Notes under the pieces: generated by a model
Told to the model about the DNA's origin: nothing
The model's input: only the letters and a program-made list of their open reading frames with translations
Databases searched by the model: none
Part shown: positions 37,256 to 46,455 of the stretch, piece by piece
Layout of the letters: the number at the start of each line of letters is the position of its first letter
How positions within the stretch are numbered: the first letter of the stretch is position 1
Assembly (NCBI RefSeq): GCF_000017805.1
Contig: NC_009767.1
Location: 4,877,001 to 4,941,000, forward strand
Direction: 5' to 3'
DNA: 64,000 nucleotides
Source: Roseiflexus castenholzii DSM 13941
GTDB lineage: Bacteria > Chloroflexota > Chloroflexia > Chloroflexales > Roseiflexaceae
Position numbers and translations under genes: made by a program

Positions 37256-37360
37256 CACCCCTCGCCTCGCCCCGCTCGCCTCTCCACAAATGCGAGATAA
37301 ATCTCGCGCTACGCCATTGCCGAGATCCTCTCGCCTCGCCCCGCTCGCCTCGCCCCGCTC

Positions 37361-37487
37361 ATACCAATGACCGGTGACCATCCGGCATGGTCACCCCGAG
37401 CAGCGCGAGGGGGCGTGCGCGACCCGCGCAGATTCCTCGCTGCGCTCGGAATGACACGCATACGGCATCGTCAATCGTCATTGGTAT
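37361..37487 (-). mobile_element. MITE-like element, copy 6
   Basis: 127 bases with both inverted ends and one core unit. It matches copy 5, so the two arose by tandem duplication and not by separate insertions. Confidence 0.82.
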
Positions 37488-37720
37488 CACCCCTCGCCTC
37501 GCCCCGCTCGCCTCTCCACAAATGCGAGATAAATCTCGCGCTACGCCATTGCCGAGATCCTCTCGCCTCACCCCTCTCGCCTCTCACCTCTCACGCTTCT
37601 CGCCTCGCCCCGCTCGCCTCTCGCCTCTCGCCTCTCGCCTCTCGCCTCTCTCGCCTCTCGCCCCTCTCCCCTCTCGCCTCTCTCGCCTCTCGCCTCTCGC
37701 CCCTCTCCCCTCACGCCTCC

Positions 37721-38899
37721 TCACCGATACGTCGGCGCGTCGGCGTAGCGCAGATCGACGAAACTGAACGCCTGTCCTGACCGCCGCAGCGCTGAAAGGA
37801 ACGCCACTTTATGTTCAAGGTCCTGCGGCTCTCCCAATCGAATTTCGACCGAACCAGAGGTGACGGTGATGCCATCGCGCTCACTACGCACCATATCGGT
37901 GACATACATACCGATTGCTTCGATCATCTGCTGCACTTTGAGTTGCACCGGATCGGTCACCTGCACCTGTGGAATGACCGGCTTGAGCGACAGGATAGGC
38001 ACGGTAAAGACCGGCGTCTTCTCGCCGAACAGGTCCTCGGCGCGCGCCGAGTCCGGTCTTCCTGGCGGCTCTTCGGCGCCAAACACGCGCAGAAACTCAT
38101 CATAACTCAGCGGCGTATACGTATCGACCGGTTGCAATTCTCCGCGCGCAATACGCTTCGCCAGATCGCCGAAGATTTGATTGAACTGTTCGTCCTCCAG
38201 CGCCAGGCGACAGGCATCGGCAAGTTCACGCACCTTGCGGCTCAACGGCACGCGCGTCAGGATCGGCAACCCGACTGCCGCAGCATACTGATCGGCGGTA
38301 TCGCTGCCATCATCACGGTTCACCACCAACCCCAGGATCTGGGTCGTGCCGCCCATCGAGCGGAAATACTGCGCCGCGCGCGCAATATTGTTCGCTGCGT
38401 AGAGCGATTGGCGGTCGTGTCCGACGAGAATGATCACCTGCTCGGCAAGCGAACGAGCGAGTGGTGTAGCGAACCCGCCGCACACCACATCACCAAGAAA
38501 GTCCATTACGATGAAGTCGAGGTTCCAGCGGCTCATTCCCAGGTTTTCGAGCACCTTGAAGCCGGTTGAGATTCCTTGCCCGCCGCAACCACGCCCGACC
38601 TCGGGACCGCCGAGTTCACAGCCAAAGATGACGACGCCGGGGCGCAATTCATTGCGGAAGATCACGTCGCCAATCGACAACTGATCCTCTTTACCCGCCT
38701 CTCTGAACAGGCGCCATTGATCGCCTAATGTCGGCAACGAATGCCCACCGAAGATCGTGTTGCACGAGTCGTGCTTCGGGTCGCAGCCGAGTTGTAACAC
38801 CCGATAGCCATCGTATGCCAGTCGCGCGGTCAGATTGGAGGTGAAGAAACTCTTCCCCATCCCGCCTTTGCCGTAAATTGCGATCATGCGTGGCGCCAT
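37721..38899 (-). CDS. bchX: Chlorophyllide a reductase iron protein with C-terminal extension
   Basis: 392 residues from the ATG at 38899 (GGGAGAA upstream). The ATP-binding loop is residues 10-17 in IYGKGGMGKSFFTSNL. The bridging [4Fe-4S] cysteines are in GRGCGGQG and GDVVCGGFA. It passes electrons to BchYZ at the cost of ATP. Purple-bacterial BchX is near 330 residues, and this one continues for about 90 more. The tail ends in VEIRLGEPQDLEHKVAFL followed by SFVDLRYADAPTYR, which looks like the C-terminal part of FtsQ/DivIB. The core assignment is firm; the tail relation is my reading. Confidence 0.95.
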   Translation of the reverse strand: MAPRMIAIYGKGGMGKSFFTSNLTARLAYDGYRVLQLGCDPKHDSCNTIFGGHSLPTLGDQWRLFREAGKEDQLSIGDVIFRNELRPGVVIFGCELGGPEVGRGCGGQGISTGFKVLENLGMSRWNLDFIVMDFLGDVVCGGFATPLARSLAEQVIILVGHDRQSLYAANNIARAAQYFRSMGGTTQILGLVVNRDDGSDTADQYAAAVGLPILTRVPLSRKVRELADACRLALEDEQFNQIFGDLAKRIARGELQPVDTYTPLSYDEFLRVFGAEEPPGRPDSARAEDLFGEKTPVFTVPILSLKPVIPQVQVTDPVQLKVQQMIEAIGMYVTDMVRSERDGITVTSGSVEIRLGEPQDLEHKVAFLSALRRSGQAFSFVDLRYADAPTYR

Positions 38900-39365
38900 G
38901 GCATTCTCCCTTAGTTCATTCGCCCTGTCGCAGCGACATCGCGCGTATCTCTCACCCCACAACATTGAGCGCCCATGCCAGCGAACAAACGCCTGGCAAT
39001 GCCATCCGCGTCTGCGGTCCGGCGGTGCAAAACCTCTGGAAACGCACGCTTCCATACCGCCGCCGGTCTGGCTCTTCTGGAGGGCTTAATGAACATTCAC
39101 ACAATAATCCGGCATTCGCCCGGCGCCCGGTCCGCCCGGCGGCTGAATCCGCGGGCTACGGTTACAACACCCGCCTGCACGAGCTGGAACGGGCGATACG
39201 GATTATGTTCTCAAAAGCCATAAGCCGCAGGCTACGGTTGCGACGCCTGCCTGCGCAGGCTCTACCGGATGTCGTTCTTAATCCTCCAGACCTCCCTGCT
39301 TCACCCGCCCCAGGCTCCGCTTGCCCCTACGCGCCTGCAACCTGCAACCTGTAACCTTCGCACCT
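38900..39365. repeat. bchC-bchX spacer with a two-copy imperfect direct repeat
   Basis: 466 bases without a supported gene. At about 39146-39190 and 39222-39262 two copies of a motif occur (CCGC(G/A)GGCTACGGTT(A/G)C, then CGCCTGCCTGC-like sequence). They are about 75 bases apart and probably belong to another dispersed family. The first 200 bases before bchX would hold its promoter, but I see no clear boxes. Confidence 0.55.
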
Positions 39366-40337
39366 TCAGCCTGAAACATCCCACTCGATCACCAGTTTCA
39401 AGCACTCCGGGTCGTTCAGCGCTGTGGCATACGCTGCCTCGAACTGCGCTACCGGCATGCGATGCGTGATCAGCGCCGCAGCGTCGAGCATACCGCTCGC
39501 CAGCAGATCACGGCTCCGTTGGAGATCGCCCGCCGCCCATTCCTTCGCAGTCAGCAATCGCGCCTGTTTGAGGAACAACGGCATATACGGCAGGCGCAGT
39601 TCGTCGTAGTATCCGAGTAACAGCAGTGTGCCATCGTTCGCAAGAAGTGGCAGCGCATCGTTCAACGCTGCCATCGATCCGGTTGCCTCGATAATTGTAT
39701 CGACCGGTTGCGGCACTGCCGCTACGAGCGAGTCGGTCGTAACGTCAATGCGCAGGTCCGCTACACTCCGTTCAAGGCGACTGGCAATCCGGTCGCCGAC
39801 AGCCACCCATGCGCCACGTGCCCGCGCAATCCGCGCCGCAAACTGTCCCACCGGACCCTGCCCCAGCACCAGTATCCGTCGACCGGTCAGATCATGGTTG
39901 GCGCCGGCAATCAGATCGACGCCGTGCAGCGCAGTTGCCGCCAGCGCCAATAGCACGCCGTGATCCGGCGAGACGCCATCGAGCGGAACCACCCGGCGGT
40001 AATCGACCAGCAGGATCGCCGATTGGCCACCCCACGCCGGGTTGACATCACGGAAGCAGCGCGCCCCGCCGACATACACCCAGCGCCCCTCGTATTCTGC
40101 CGGAACCGCTGCGCCCCGTCCAACGACCCGACCGACCGTTTCGTACCCCGGCACCACCGGAAACTGCAACATTGGGTGTGGCATTCGTCCCGCCAGCAAC
40201 ATGCGCTCTGTTCCGGCGCTGACCGAGGTAAACGCGGTTTGCACCACGACCTCCTCAGGTCCTGCGTCTGTCAGCGCCACGTTGCGCAACTCCAGATGCT
40301 GTGGCGCCGTGATGACGATGGCGCGTGTCGTCTCCAT
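39366..40337 (-). CDS. bchC: Bacteriochlorophyllide dehydrogenase BchC
   Basis: 323 residues of an MDR-type dehydrogenase. It oxidises the C3 hydroxyethyl group to acetyl on the way to bacteriochlorophyllide a. FTSVSAGTERMLLAGRMPH, FPVVPGYETVGRV and the Rossmann motif ILVLGQGPVGQFAARIAR are visible, and the C-terminus LKLVIEWD is typical. It follows bchF by 12 bases. Zinc-binding cysteines of alcohol dehydrogenases are absent, as expected for BchC. Confidence 0.94.
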   Translation of the reverse strand: METTRAIVITAPQHLELRNVALTDAGPEEVVVQTAFTSVSAGTERMLLAGRMPHPMLQFPVVPGYETVGRVVGRGAAVPAEYEGRWVYVGGARCFRDVNPAWGGQSAILLVDYRRVVPLDGVSPDHGVLLALAATALHGVDLIAGANHDLTGRRILVLGQGPVGQFAARIARARGAWVAVGDRIASRLERSVADLRIDVTTDSLVAAVPQPVDTIIEATGSMAALNDALPLLANDGTLLLLGYYDELRLPYMPLFLKQARLLTAKEWAAGDLQRSRDLLASGMLDAAALITHRMPVAQFEAAYATALNDPECLKLVIEWDVSG

Positions 40338-40349
40338 TGCTGCGTAATC

Positions 40350-40832
40350 CTAACGAACAGCCGCTTCAGTCTGTCTACTGCTGCGCGCCATCCGCCGCTG
40401 CCGACCGGTCTGAATGCCGCGATAGACAAACTGCGCACAGTTGATCAGGTACGTGCAGTATGCCACCAGCATCAGCGTCATGATCGCATCGGGCGACCAG
40501 TGCAACCAGACGGCGAGAAAATACAGGTTGTGCATAACCATTGCCAGCGCATTCCCGGCATCTTCCCAGAAGAACTCCGGCGCCATGAACCAGCGCCCGA
40601 AAATCTCCTTCTCCCAGATCATGCCGGTGATCGTAATCGCCCACAGGAGCGCAATCTTGATCCACACACTGACGGTTGCCGTCAGGTAGCCTTCACCCGT
40701 CGCCAGGTAGCGGATCACCAATCCAAAACTGATCAGAAAGGCGAGAAACTGGATCGGCGCCAGCACTGCCTGAACTTTCGTCCAGACGCTCGCATCACGG
40801 CGGGCAAGCTGTTCAGGCGTGTAGGTTGACAT
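40350..40832 (-). CDS. bchF: 2-vinyl (bacterio)chlorophyllide hydratase
   Basis: 160 residues, all four-helix membrane protein. It hydrates the C3 vinyl group ahead of BchC. The signature RRDASVWTKVQAVLAPIQF, IRYLATGEGYLTAT, TGMIWEKEIFGRWFMAPEFFWED is that of BchF. The start ATG lies inside an inverted repeat of GTTGAC motifs. bchF and bchC form an operon that may continue to bchX. Confidence 0.95.
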   Translation of the reverse strand: MSTYTPEQLARRDASVWTKVQAVLAPIQFLAFLISFGLVIRYLATGEGYLTATVSVWIKIALLWAITITGMIWEKEIFGRWFMAPEFFWEDAGNALAMVMHNLYFLAVWLHWSPDAIMTLMLVAYCTYLINCAQFVYRGIQTGRQRRMARSSRQTEAAVR

Positions 40833-40863
40833 TGGTTCCCCCGCTTTGTCAACACATTTTGAC
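40825..40863. promoter_or_regulatory. GTTGAC inverted repeats at the bchF start
   Basis: GTTGAC (40825-40830) and GTCAAC (40848-40853) form an inverted pair with 17 bases between them, overlapping the bchF start codon. GTCAA-CACATT-TTGAC (40848-40863) is a second, closer dyad sharing a half site. Such stacked half sites suggest an operator. The binding protein is unknown, and this could be chance. Confidence 0.35.
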
Positions 40864-41125
40864 TTGTGAGAAGCGTGCGATTAGATTATAATACATTCGC
40901 CCCTTAAGAAAACGTCTACAACCGCTACACAATTGCTGCCAGTTTGACGCGCACCGCCATCGCACCCATCGTGGAATGTGCGGAGGTTATTGGTAATGTC
41001 CAACATGCGATACAATGCGCCAGCAGACGGTTCAGCACATCCGTGAGCAAGCAAACGCGCGTATTTGTTAACATCACGACGTTCACAATTGTGATGATCC
41101 ATATACAGACAGCAGGAGTGACGCA

Positions 41126-41971
41126 ATGCGCATCAATAATGTTCCGATTGTGTTCCCCACGACAGCAATCGACAAGGGTTTTGCGTTGCTGCCAAACGTT
41201 GCTTCATTTGCTTCGTCCATCGGAAGGCCCCTGCGCATCATCCACGTCCTCAGTCAACGCTACCGCAGTTATGCCGAACGGCAAATGGCGTCGGCGCTGG
41301 AAGCGCTTCCTTCCGGCAACGGTCTGGTCTACGAACTGCTCAAAATCGAAAAGAAGCAACGTCGCGCTATCCTCGACGAAATCGCAACCACGACCGGCGG
41401 CATTCTGGCGATGTTGCCCACGCGCCACAACTTCATCAACCGATTGCTGGCGATGATGAGCGACTATGAAAAGTTCATGATCGAGGGTCCGCTGCCGCTG
41501 CTAGCGCTCCCGCGCAACGGTGCGCTTCCGACTTCGATTGGGCGCATTCTCTTCCCGCTCGACCTTTCCCCGCGTTCTGATGATTCGCTTGAACAGGCCG
41601 CCGATTTTGCAAAGTCGGTTGGCGCTGAACTGCACCTGCTCCACGTCTTCGGCGACGACCGGTTGCTCCCATCCGAAATGGATATGAAAGCACGCATGGC
41701 TGCGCGCTCACCGCGTGAACTGTATCAGATCGACAAAGACCACATTCAGGATCTTGCAGAACGCGCCCGCACCCACGATGTCAACGTCATTGCCGCCACT
41801 GCCGAAGGTCGCGCGCATGCCGCCATTCTGAACTACTGCAACGCCGAGAAGATCGATCTTGTCATTATGGCGACTCATGGTCCGCGCACCAGCGAAGATA
41901 TCTGGAAGGGCACCACCACGGCACGAGTCATTCAGCACGCCAACATCCCGGTCATTGCGATACGCTGTTGA
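41126..41971 (+). CDS. Tandem universal stress protein
   Basis: 281 residues with two UspA-like halves. The second half (ILFPLDLSPRSDDSLEQAADFAKSVGAELHLLHVF ... DLVIMATHGPRTSEDIWKGTTTARVIQHANIPVIAI) is typical, with a G-x-x-S/T-like nucleotide loop modified to HGPRTSEDIWKGTTT. The first half is degenerate. It probably binds ATP or responds to stress or light. The 3' end overlaps the convergent PuhE-like gene by 20 bases. Confidence 0.88.
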   Translation: MRINNVPIVFPTTAIDKGFALLPNVASFASSIGRPLRIIHVLSQRYRSYAERQMASALEALPSGNGLVYELLKIEKKQRRAILDEIATTTGGILAMLPTRHNFINRLLAMMSDYEKFMIEGPLPLLALPRNGALPTSIGRILFPLDLSPRSDDSLEQAADFAKSVGAELHLLHVFGDDRLLPSEMDMKARMAARSPRELYQIDKDHIQDLAERARTHDVNVIAATAEGRAHAAILNYCNAEKIDLVIMATHGPRTSEDIWKGTTTARVIQHANIPVIAIRC

Positions 41972-42719
41972 TGTGCCGCCCATTCTCCCACAGGTCTGCG
42001 AACCTGTGGAAGGATCGCAACCGCCAGACCCACACCTCGACGGGCAGGACATCAAACCAGAGCGCCGCGCACACCAGCATTGCCTGAGCTGCGACCAGCG
42101 CCAACCCGACCCCCTGCACCGTCGCCAGTCCGTAGGCCAGGGCGTCCGCAGCCAACCAGACGCCCACTGCCATTGTTGCGCTGACAGTCAGCGGAAAGAT
42201 TGCGCTCAACACCTGAGCAGGGGGCAATCCGGCAGCGAACCAGGGGGGCCAGATCAGCGGACCGCCATCGCGCGTATGCGCAGACGCATACGCCGTCAGG
42301 CGCATGCTCAGATGCCCCCACCAGAAGAGTGCGAACGTCCACACCCCCCACTGATTGGCGCCATTCCATGTGAGTGCGACAATCCCCGCCGCCGGCGCGA
42401 CCCACATCACCTCCTGCCACAACGGACTTCTTCGCGCGAACCCCAGACGGCGCGCAGAGCCTCCGGCAGATGTGCGACACCCGATTTCCATCCATACCCA
42501 TACAACAGTTGCGCACAGGTGAGCGAGATACACGCCACGGAGCGACAGATCATTGCGGGTCAGCGCCAGACCGACGAGCGCAGCAACGACCCCGACCGTC
42601 GCCACTCCGAACAGCCACGAAAACATGCCAGACGACAGACGATCGGCGAGTGCGGGCAGGATCACCGCAGCGCCCAGCGCCAGAACAGCATAAACGAATA
42701 GCGCGAGATATGCTGGCAT
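41952..42719 (-). CDS. PuhE-like photosynthetic complex assembly protein (DUF3623)
   Basis: 255 residues with about seven membrane helices. The pattern WVWMEIGCRTS in the middle, then PLWQEVMWVAPAAGIVALTW and a W-G-H-L-S-M-R-L-T-A-Y helix end, fits the DUF3623/PuhE family. In purple bacteria the gene lies in the puh region and affects reaction-centre assembly. Here it follows bchP by 30 bases on the same strand. The assignment is moderately strong, since sequence conservation in the family is low. Confidence 0.7.
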   Translation of the reverse strand: MPAYLALFVYAVLALGAAVILPALADRLSSGMFSWLFGVATVGVVAALVGLALTRNDLSLRGVYLAHLCATVVWVWMEIGCRTSAGGSARRLGFARRSPLWQEVMWVAPAAGIVALTWNGANQWGVWTFALFWWGHLSMRLTAYASAHTRDGGPLIWPPWFAAGLPPAQVLSAIFPLTVSATMAVGVWLAADALAYGLATVQGVGLALVAAQAMLVCAALWFDVLPVEVWVWRLRSFHRFADLWENGRHINSVSQ

Positions 42720-42749
42720 ACGTATCGTCCTTGCCGGCTGCGCCCGATC

Positions 42750-43970
42750 TCAAGCGACTGCCGGTTGACCCGTCCGCCGGCGTGGCAGGTAGTGACGCAC
42801 CTGCGCAGCGATAATGTCCGCCGTCATACGCAGTTGTGCCAGCCACGGCACCGGCGTCATACTCTTGTGCATGTACGACTCGAACGTCAGGCGTTGCACA
42901 TCCAGATTGCGGCACATATCGGTGAAGACTTCCATCTGCCGCGCGTTCCCGTACCCCCATTTCTGGAGCCAGACGAGGAAGCGGTACATTGTGCCGTAGG
43001 TCTTCCACCACCGGCGCTCATAGCGCCGCAGCGCAGCGAGCGACGCATCGGGCAGACTGGCGATCAGCGTCTCTGCCGCCATTTTGCCGCTCTTCATCGC
43101 CCAATAGATGCCTTCGCCCGATGTATGCACCACCAGACCCGCCGCATCGCCGATCAGCATAGCGCGCTCGAACGCCATATGCTCACGCGGCTCCATCGGC
43201 AGCGCATGCGCTTCTTCGAGGATGACCTCGCCACCCTCAAGATCGCGGGAAATCCGACGCTTCAGATTGGCGAGCAATTCACGGGCGCGTTTGCTGTGCG
43301 ACGGTCCGGTTCCGATCCCAACGGCCACGTGGTCGCTCTTGGGAAACGCCCAGGCATACAGATCGGGACTGACCTCAGGACCCAGGTAGAGATCGGCGGT
43401 ATCTTCCCAGCGCGCCATTTTGCTGGCAGGCAGGCGAATACGTTGCTGGATGGCGATGCAGCGCGGCAGATTGGGCAAACCCAGCAGCTTTGCCGTCGTC
43501 GAGTATGCCCCGTCAGCACCGATCACCGCCACAGCGCGCAGTTCCTGACGCGCACCGCCGAACCGCTCGCGGTAGGTTACCGTCACACCCTCCTTATCGA
43601 ACGCTAGATCGATCAGTTGACCTTCGATCAGGGTTGCGCCATGTTGCACGGCACGCTGACGAATGTAGCAGTCAAACTCCTCGCGGCAGCACATGGCGAT
43701 ATAATCCTGATCGGAGCGATGGACGCCGGCAACCTCAATTTCAACGACCCGTTCACTCGGTGAATGCACCAGCGCGTGATGCACCTTGCGCGAGATCAAT
43801 GTTTCCGGCAAGTCGAACTCGGTGAACGCCACCGGCGGCACGGCGCCGCCACACGGCTTCACATACGACGTATCGCGTTCGAGCATCACCACCGGCACAC
43901 CTGCGCGCGCCAACGTATCGGCAGCCGTCGCGCCTCCCACCGATGCGCCTACCACGAGGACTGGTTCCAT
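42750..43970 (-). CDS. bchP: Geranylgeranyl reductase
   Basis: 406 residues of an FAD-dependent reductase that saturates three double bonds of the geranylgeranyl tail to phytyl. The Rossmann motif is VVGASVGGATAADTLARAG at residues 5-23. KPCGGAVPP and the FAD contact LIGDAAGLVVHTSGEGIYWAM are diagnostic. The 5' end is preceded by GGAGC and then GAGAACT-type heptamers. It reads toward the PuhE-like gene. Confidence 0.95.
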   Translation of the reverse strand: MEPVLVVGASVGGATAADTLARAGVPVVMLERDTSYVKPCGGAVPPVAFTEFDLPETLISRKVHHALVHSPSERVVEIEVAGVHRSDQDYIAMCCREEFDCYIRQRAVQHGATLIEGQLIDLAFDKEGVTVTYRERFGGARQELRAVAVIGADGAYSTTAKLLGLPNLPRCIAIQQRIRLPASKMARWEDTADLYLGPEVSPDLYAWAFPKSDHVAVGIGTGPSHSKRARELLANLKRRISRDLEGGEVILEEAHALPMEPREHMAFERAMLIGDAAGLVVHTSGEGIYWAMKSGKMAAETLIASLPDASLAALRRYERRWWKTYGTMYRFLVWLQKWGYGNARQMEVFTDMCRNLDVQRLTFESYMHKSMTPVPWLAQLRMTADIIAAQVRHYLPRRRTGQPAVA

Positions 43971-43983
43971 GAGTCGCTCCTTC

Positions 43984-44036
43984 TAGCCGATCAGGAGTCA
44001 GGAGGTGTGAGAACCGAGAACTGAGAACTGAGAACC
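43984..44036 (+). repeat. GAGAACT-type heptamers upstream of bchP
   Basis: Units TCAGGAG, GTGTGAG, AACCGAG, AACTGAG and AACTGAG follow each other with a period of seven, 14 bases upstream of the bchP start. The same unit type precedes the ATP-grasp gene and follows cvpA. Confidence 0.75.
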
Positions 44037-44084
44037 GATTTCCTACAACGCAACGTTCCGATCCCTTACTTTCTCGCTTCCCGA

Positions 44085-45396
44085 CCTCTTGTCCCTTCCC
44101 TCTTGCCCCTCCCCTCGTGCCTCGTCCCTCGTGCCTCGTCCCTCGTCCCTCTTGCCTCTTGCCCCGTCCCTCGTCCCTCTTGCCTCTCACCCCTCTCGCC
44201 TCTCTCGCCTCACCTCTCGCCTCTCCACAAATGCGAGATAAATCTCGCACTACGCCATTGCCGGGACCCCCTCGCCTCTCTCGCCTCACCTCTCGTCTCT
44301 CCACAAATGCGAGATAAATCTCGCACTACGCCATTGCCGGGACCCTCTCGCCTCTCTCGCCTCACCTCTCGCCTCTCCACAAATGCGAGATAAATCTCGC
44401 ACTACGCCATTGCCGGGACCCCCTCGCCTCTCTCGCCTCACCTCTCGTCTCTCCACAAATGCGAGATAAATCTCGCACTACGCCATTGCCGGGACCCTCG
44501 CGCCTCACCCCTCGCGCCTCGTCCCTCTTGCCTCTTGCCCCGTCCCTCGTCCCTCTTGCCTCTCACCCCTCTCGCCTCTCTCGCCTCACCTCTCGTCTCT
44601 CCACCAATGCGAGATAAATCTCGCACTACGCCATTGCCGGACCCCTCTCACCCCCTCGTCTCTCCACCAATGCGAGATAAATCTCGCACTACGCCATTGC
44701 CGGGACCCTCGCGCCTCACCCCTCTCGCCTCGCCCCTCGCGCCTCGTCCCTCGTGCCTCTTGCCCCGTCCCTCGTCCCTCTTGCCTCTCACCCCTCTCGC
44801 CTCTCTCGCCTCACCTCTCGTCTCTCCACAAATGCGAGATAAATCTCGCACTACGCCATTGCCGGGACTCTCTCGCCTCTCACCCCTCGCCTCGCCCCTC
44901 TCGCCTCACGCCTCACGCCTCTCGCCCCTCTCATACCAATGACCGGTGACCATCCGGCATGGTCACCCCGCGCAGCGCGAGGGGGCGTGCGCGACCCGCT
45001 TCGATTCCTCGCTGCGCTCGGAATGACCCGTCGCTGCGCTCGGAATGACCCGTCGCTGCGCTCGGAATGACAAGCATACGGCATCGTCAATCGTCATTGG
45101 TATCATCCCTCGCCTCTCGCCTCACCCCTCTCGCCTCTCGCCTCTCGCCTCTCGCCTCACCTCTCACCCCCTCGTCTCTCCACAAATGCGAGATAAATCT
45201 CGCACTACGCCATTGCCGGGACCCTCGCGCCTCACCCCTCGCGCCTCGCCCCTCGCCCCTCTCGCCTCACGCCTCTCGCCCCTCGCCTCTCGCCCCTCTC
45301 GCCTCACGCCTCTCGCCCCTCGCCTCTCGCCCCTCGCGCCTCACGCCTCACGCCTCTCGCCTCTCACCCCTCGCCTCGCCCCTCTCCCCTCCACAT
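44085..45396 (-). repeat. Heptamer-hairpin array 5 (8 hairpin units)
   Basis: It fills the space between bchP and bchG. Minus-strand GAG heptamers (on the plus strand CTCGTCC, CTCTTGC, CGCCTCT and CGCCCCT) carry eight hairpins, all with TT/AA loops and a distinctive GTAGTGCGAGAT arm instead of GTAGCGCGAGAT. This array has therefore evolved as one group. One MITE-like element lies at 44933-45103. The array ends at the bchG stop codon. Confidence 0.93.
44933..45103 (-). mobile_element. MITE-like element, copy 7
   Basis: 171 bases with both 11-bp inverted ends and three 22-base core units. Orientation is the same as copies 4-6 and as the surrounding array. Confidence 0.82.
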
Positions 45397-46311
45397 TCAA
45401 CGCACGCCAATCGCTGCCGCCATCATGCCCCACACAAACATGGCGATACCGCTGGCATTGTAAAAAATGGCGCGTTTGCGTGGATCGGCAATCGAAAAGA
45501 ACTTCCACTGCGTTGGAATCTGCATGAGCACCAGGGCGCCAATAATGGCGGCAATAACCCAGTTTCTCACGTGCAGGAAATACATCACCACCAGAATCTG
45601 CGCCACATTGATCGTCACAAACGCCGTCCAGGCTGCGGCAATCTCGCCGTACAAAACCGGGATCGAACGAATGCCGCTGACCCGGTCGCCTTCCATACTC
45701 TTGAAATCGTTGATCGTCATGATGCCGTGCGCGCCGAGCGAGAAGAGCGCCGCCATCAGCACACTACCAAACGTCAACGGCGCAAATGCCAGGTGACCAG
45801 CGATCCAGGGCAACCCTTCGTAGGAGACTGCGACAATCGTATTGCCAGCCCAGCCATTGCGCTTGGCGCGGATCGGACCCGCGCTATAGATCACCGCCAG
45901 CACCATGCCAATCGCCGTCATCAGGGCAACATACTGCCCCAGGAACATTGCAATGCTCAGACCGAGCACGACCAAAACAGCGACCGTAATGAACACCTGG
46001 CGCGCCGATACCAGACCTGACGGAATCAGGCGCTGCGGCTCGTTAATCGCATCGACATCGCGGTCGCAATAATCATTCACGACCTGCGACATACCGCACA
46101 GGATCGGACCGGCGAGCAGCACACCAAGCGCAATCCGTCCCACATCGGTCCACGTCCACTGACTGGCGCCACTGGCAATAGCGCCGCACAAGAAAGCCCA
46201 CGACGGCGCAAACCACGTCACCGGCTTCATCAGTTCAATGGAGCGCCGCACCATCACCGTTGGGCTGGTTGTCAACCGGGACGGCGTAGTCGGAGCAGTT
46301 GATTCCGGCAT
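45397..46311 (-). CDS. bchG: Bacteriochlorophyll synthase
   Basis: 304 residues of a UbiA-type membrane prenyltransferase that esterifies bacteriochlorophyllide a. The Asp-rich motifs are NDYCDRDVDAINEPQRLIPSG and NDFKSMEGDRVSGIRSIP, with about eight helices between and around them. I prefer the ATG at 46311, with AGGAG nine bases upstream, over the one at 46317. It follows pufC by 144 bases on the same strand. Confidence 0.95.
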   Translation of the reverse strand: MPESTAPTTPSRLTTSPTVMVRRSIELMKPVTWFAPSWAFLCGAIASGASQWTWTDVGRIALGVLLAGPILCGMSQVVNDYCDRDVDAINEPQRLIPSGLVSARQVFITVAVLVVLGLSIAMFLGQYVALMTAIGMVLAVIYSAGPIRAKRNGWAGNTIVAVSYEGLPWIAGHLAFAPLTFGSVLMAALFSLGAHGIMTINDFKSMEGDRVSGIRSIPVLYGEIAAAWTAFVTINVAQILVVMYFLHVRNWVIAAIIGALVLMQIPTQWKFFSIADPRKRAIFYNASGIAMFVWGMMAAAIGVR

Positions 46312-46455
46312 TGGCATACTCTCCTGCGAGTCATGGAAGAAAGCAGAGTGCTGCGACCGGTATGATACCACGACTCTCTAAGAACAAGAATGCTGTGTGA
46401 TGCGTTGTTCGATTCCACATCACACAGCACGCATCACACCCCCGCAGCGCCAGGA

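Larger units (their letters stand above)
36483..37720 (-). repeat. Heptamer-hairpin array 4 with tandem composite units
   Basis: It lies between the bchX stop and the DUF169 gene. Minus-strand GAG-type heptamers carry six hairpins. In the middle a composite of hairpin, heptamers and an ATACCAATGAC element repeats three times. The two clean copies, 37024-37255 and 37256-37487, are each 232 bases and nearly identical. The array touches the bchX stop codon at 37721. Confidence 0.93.
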
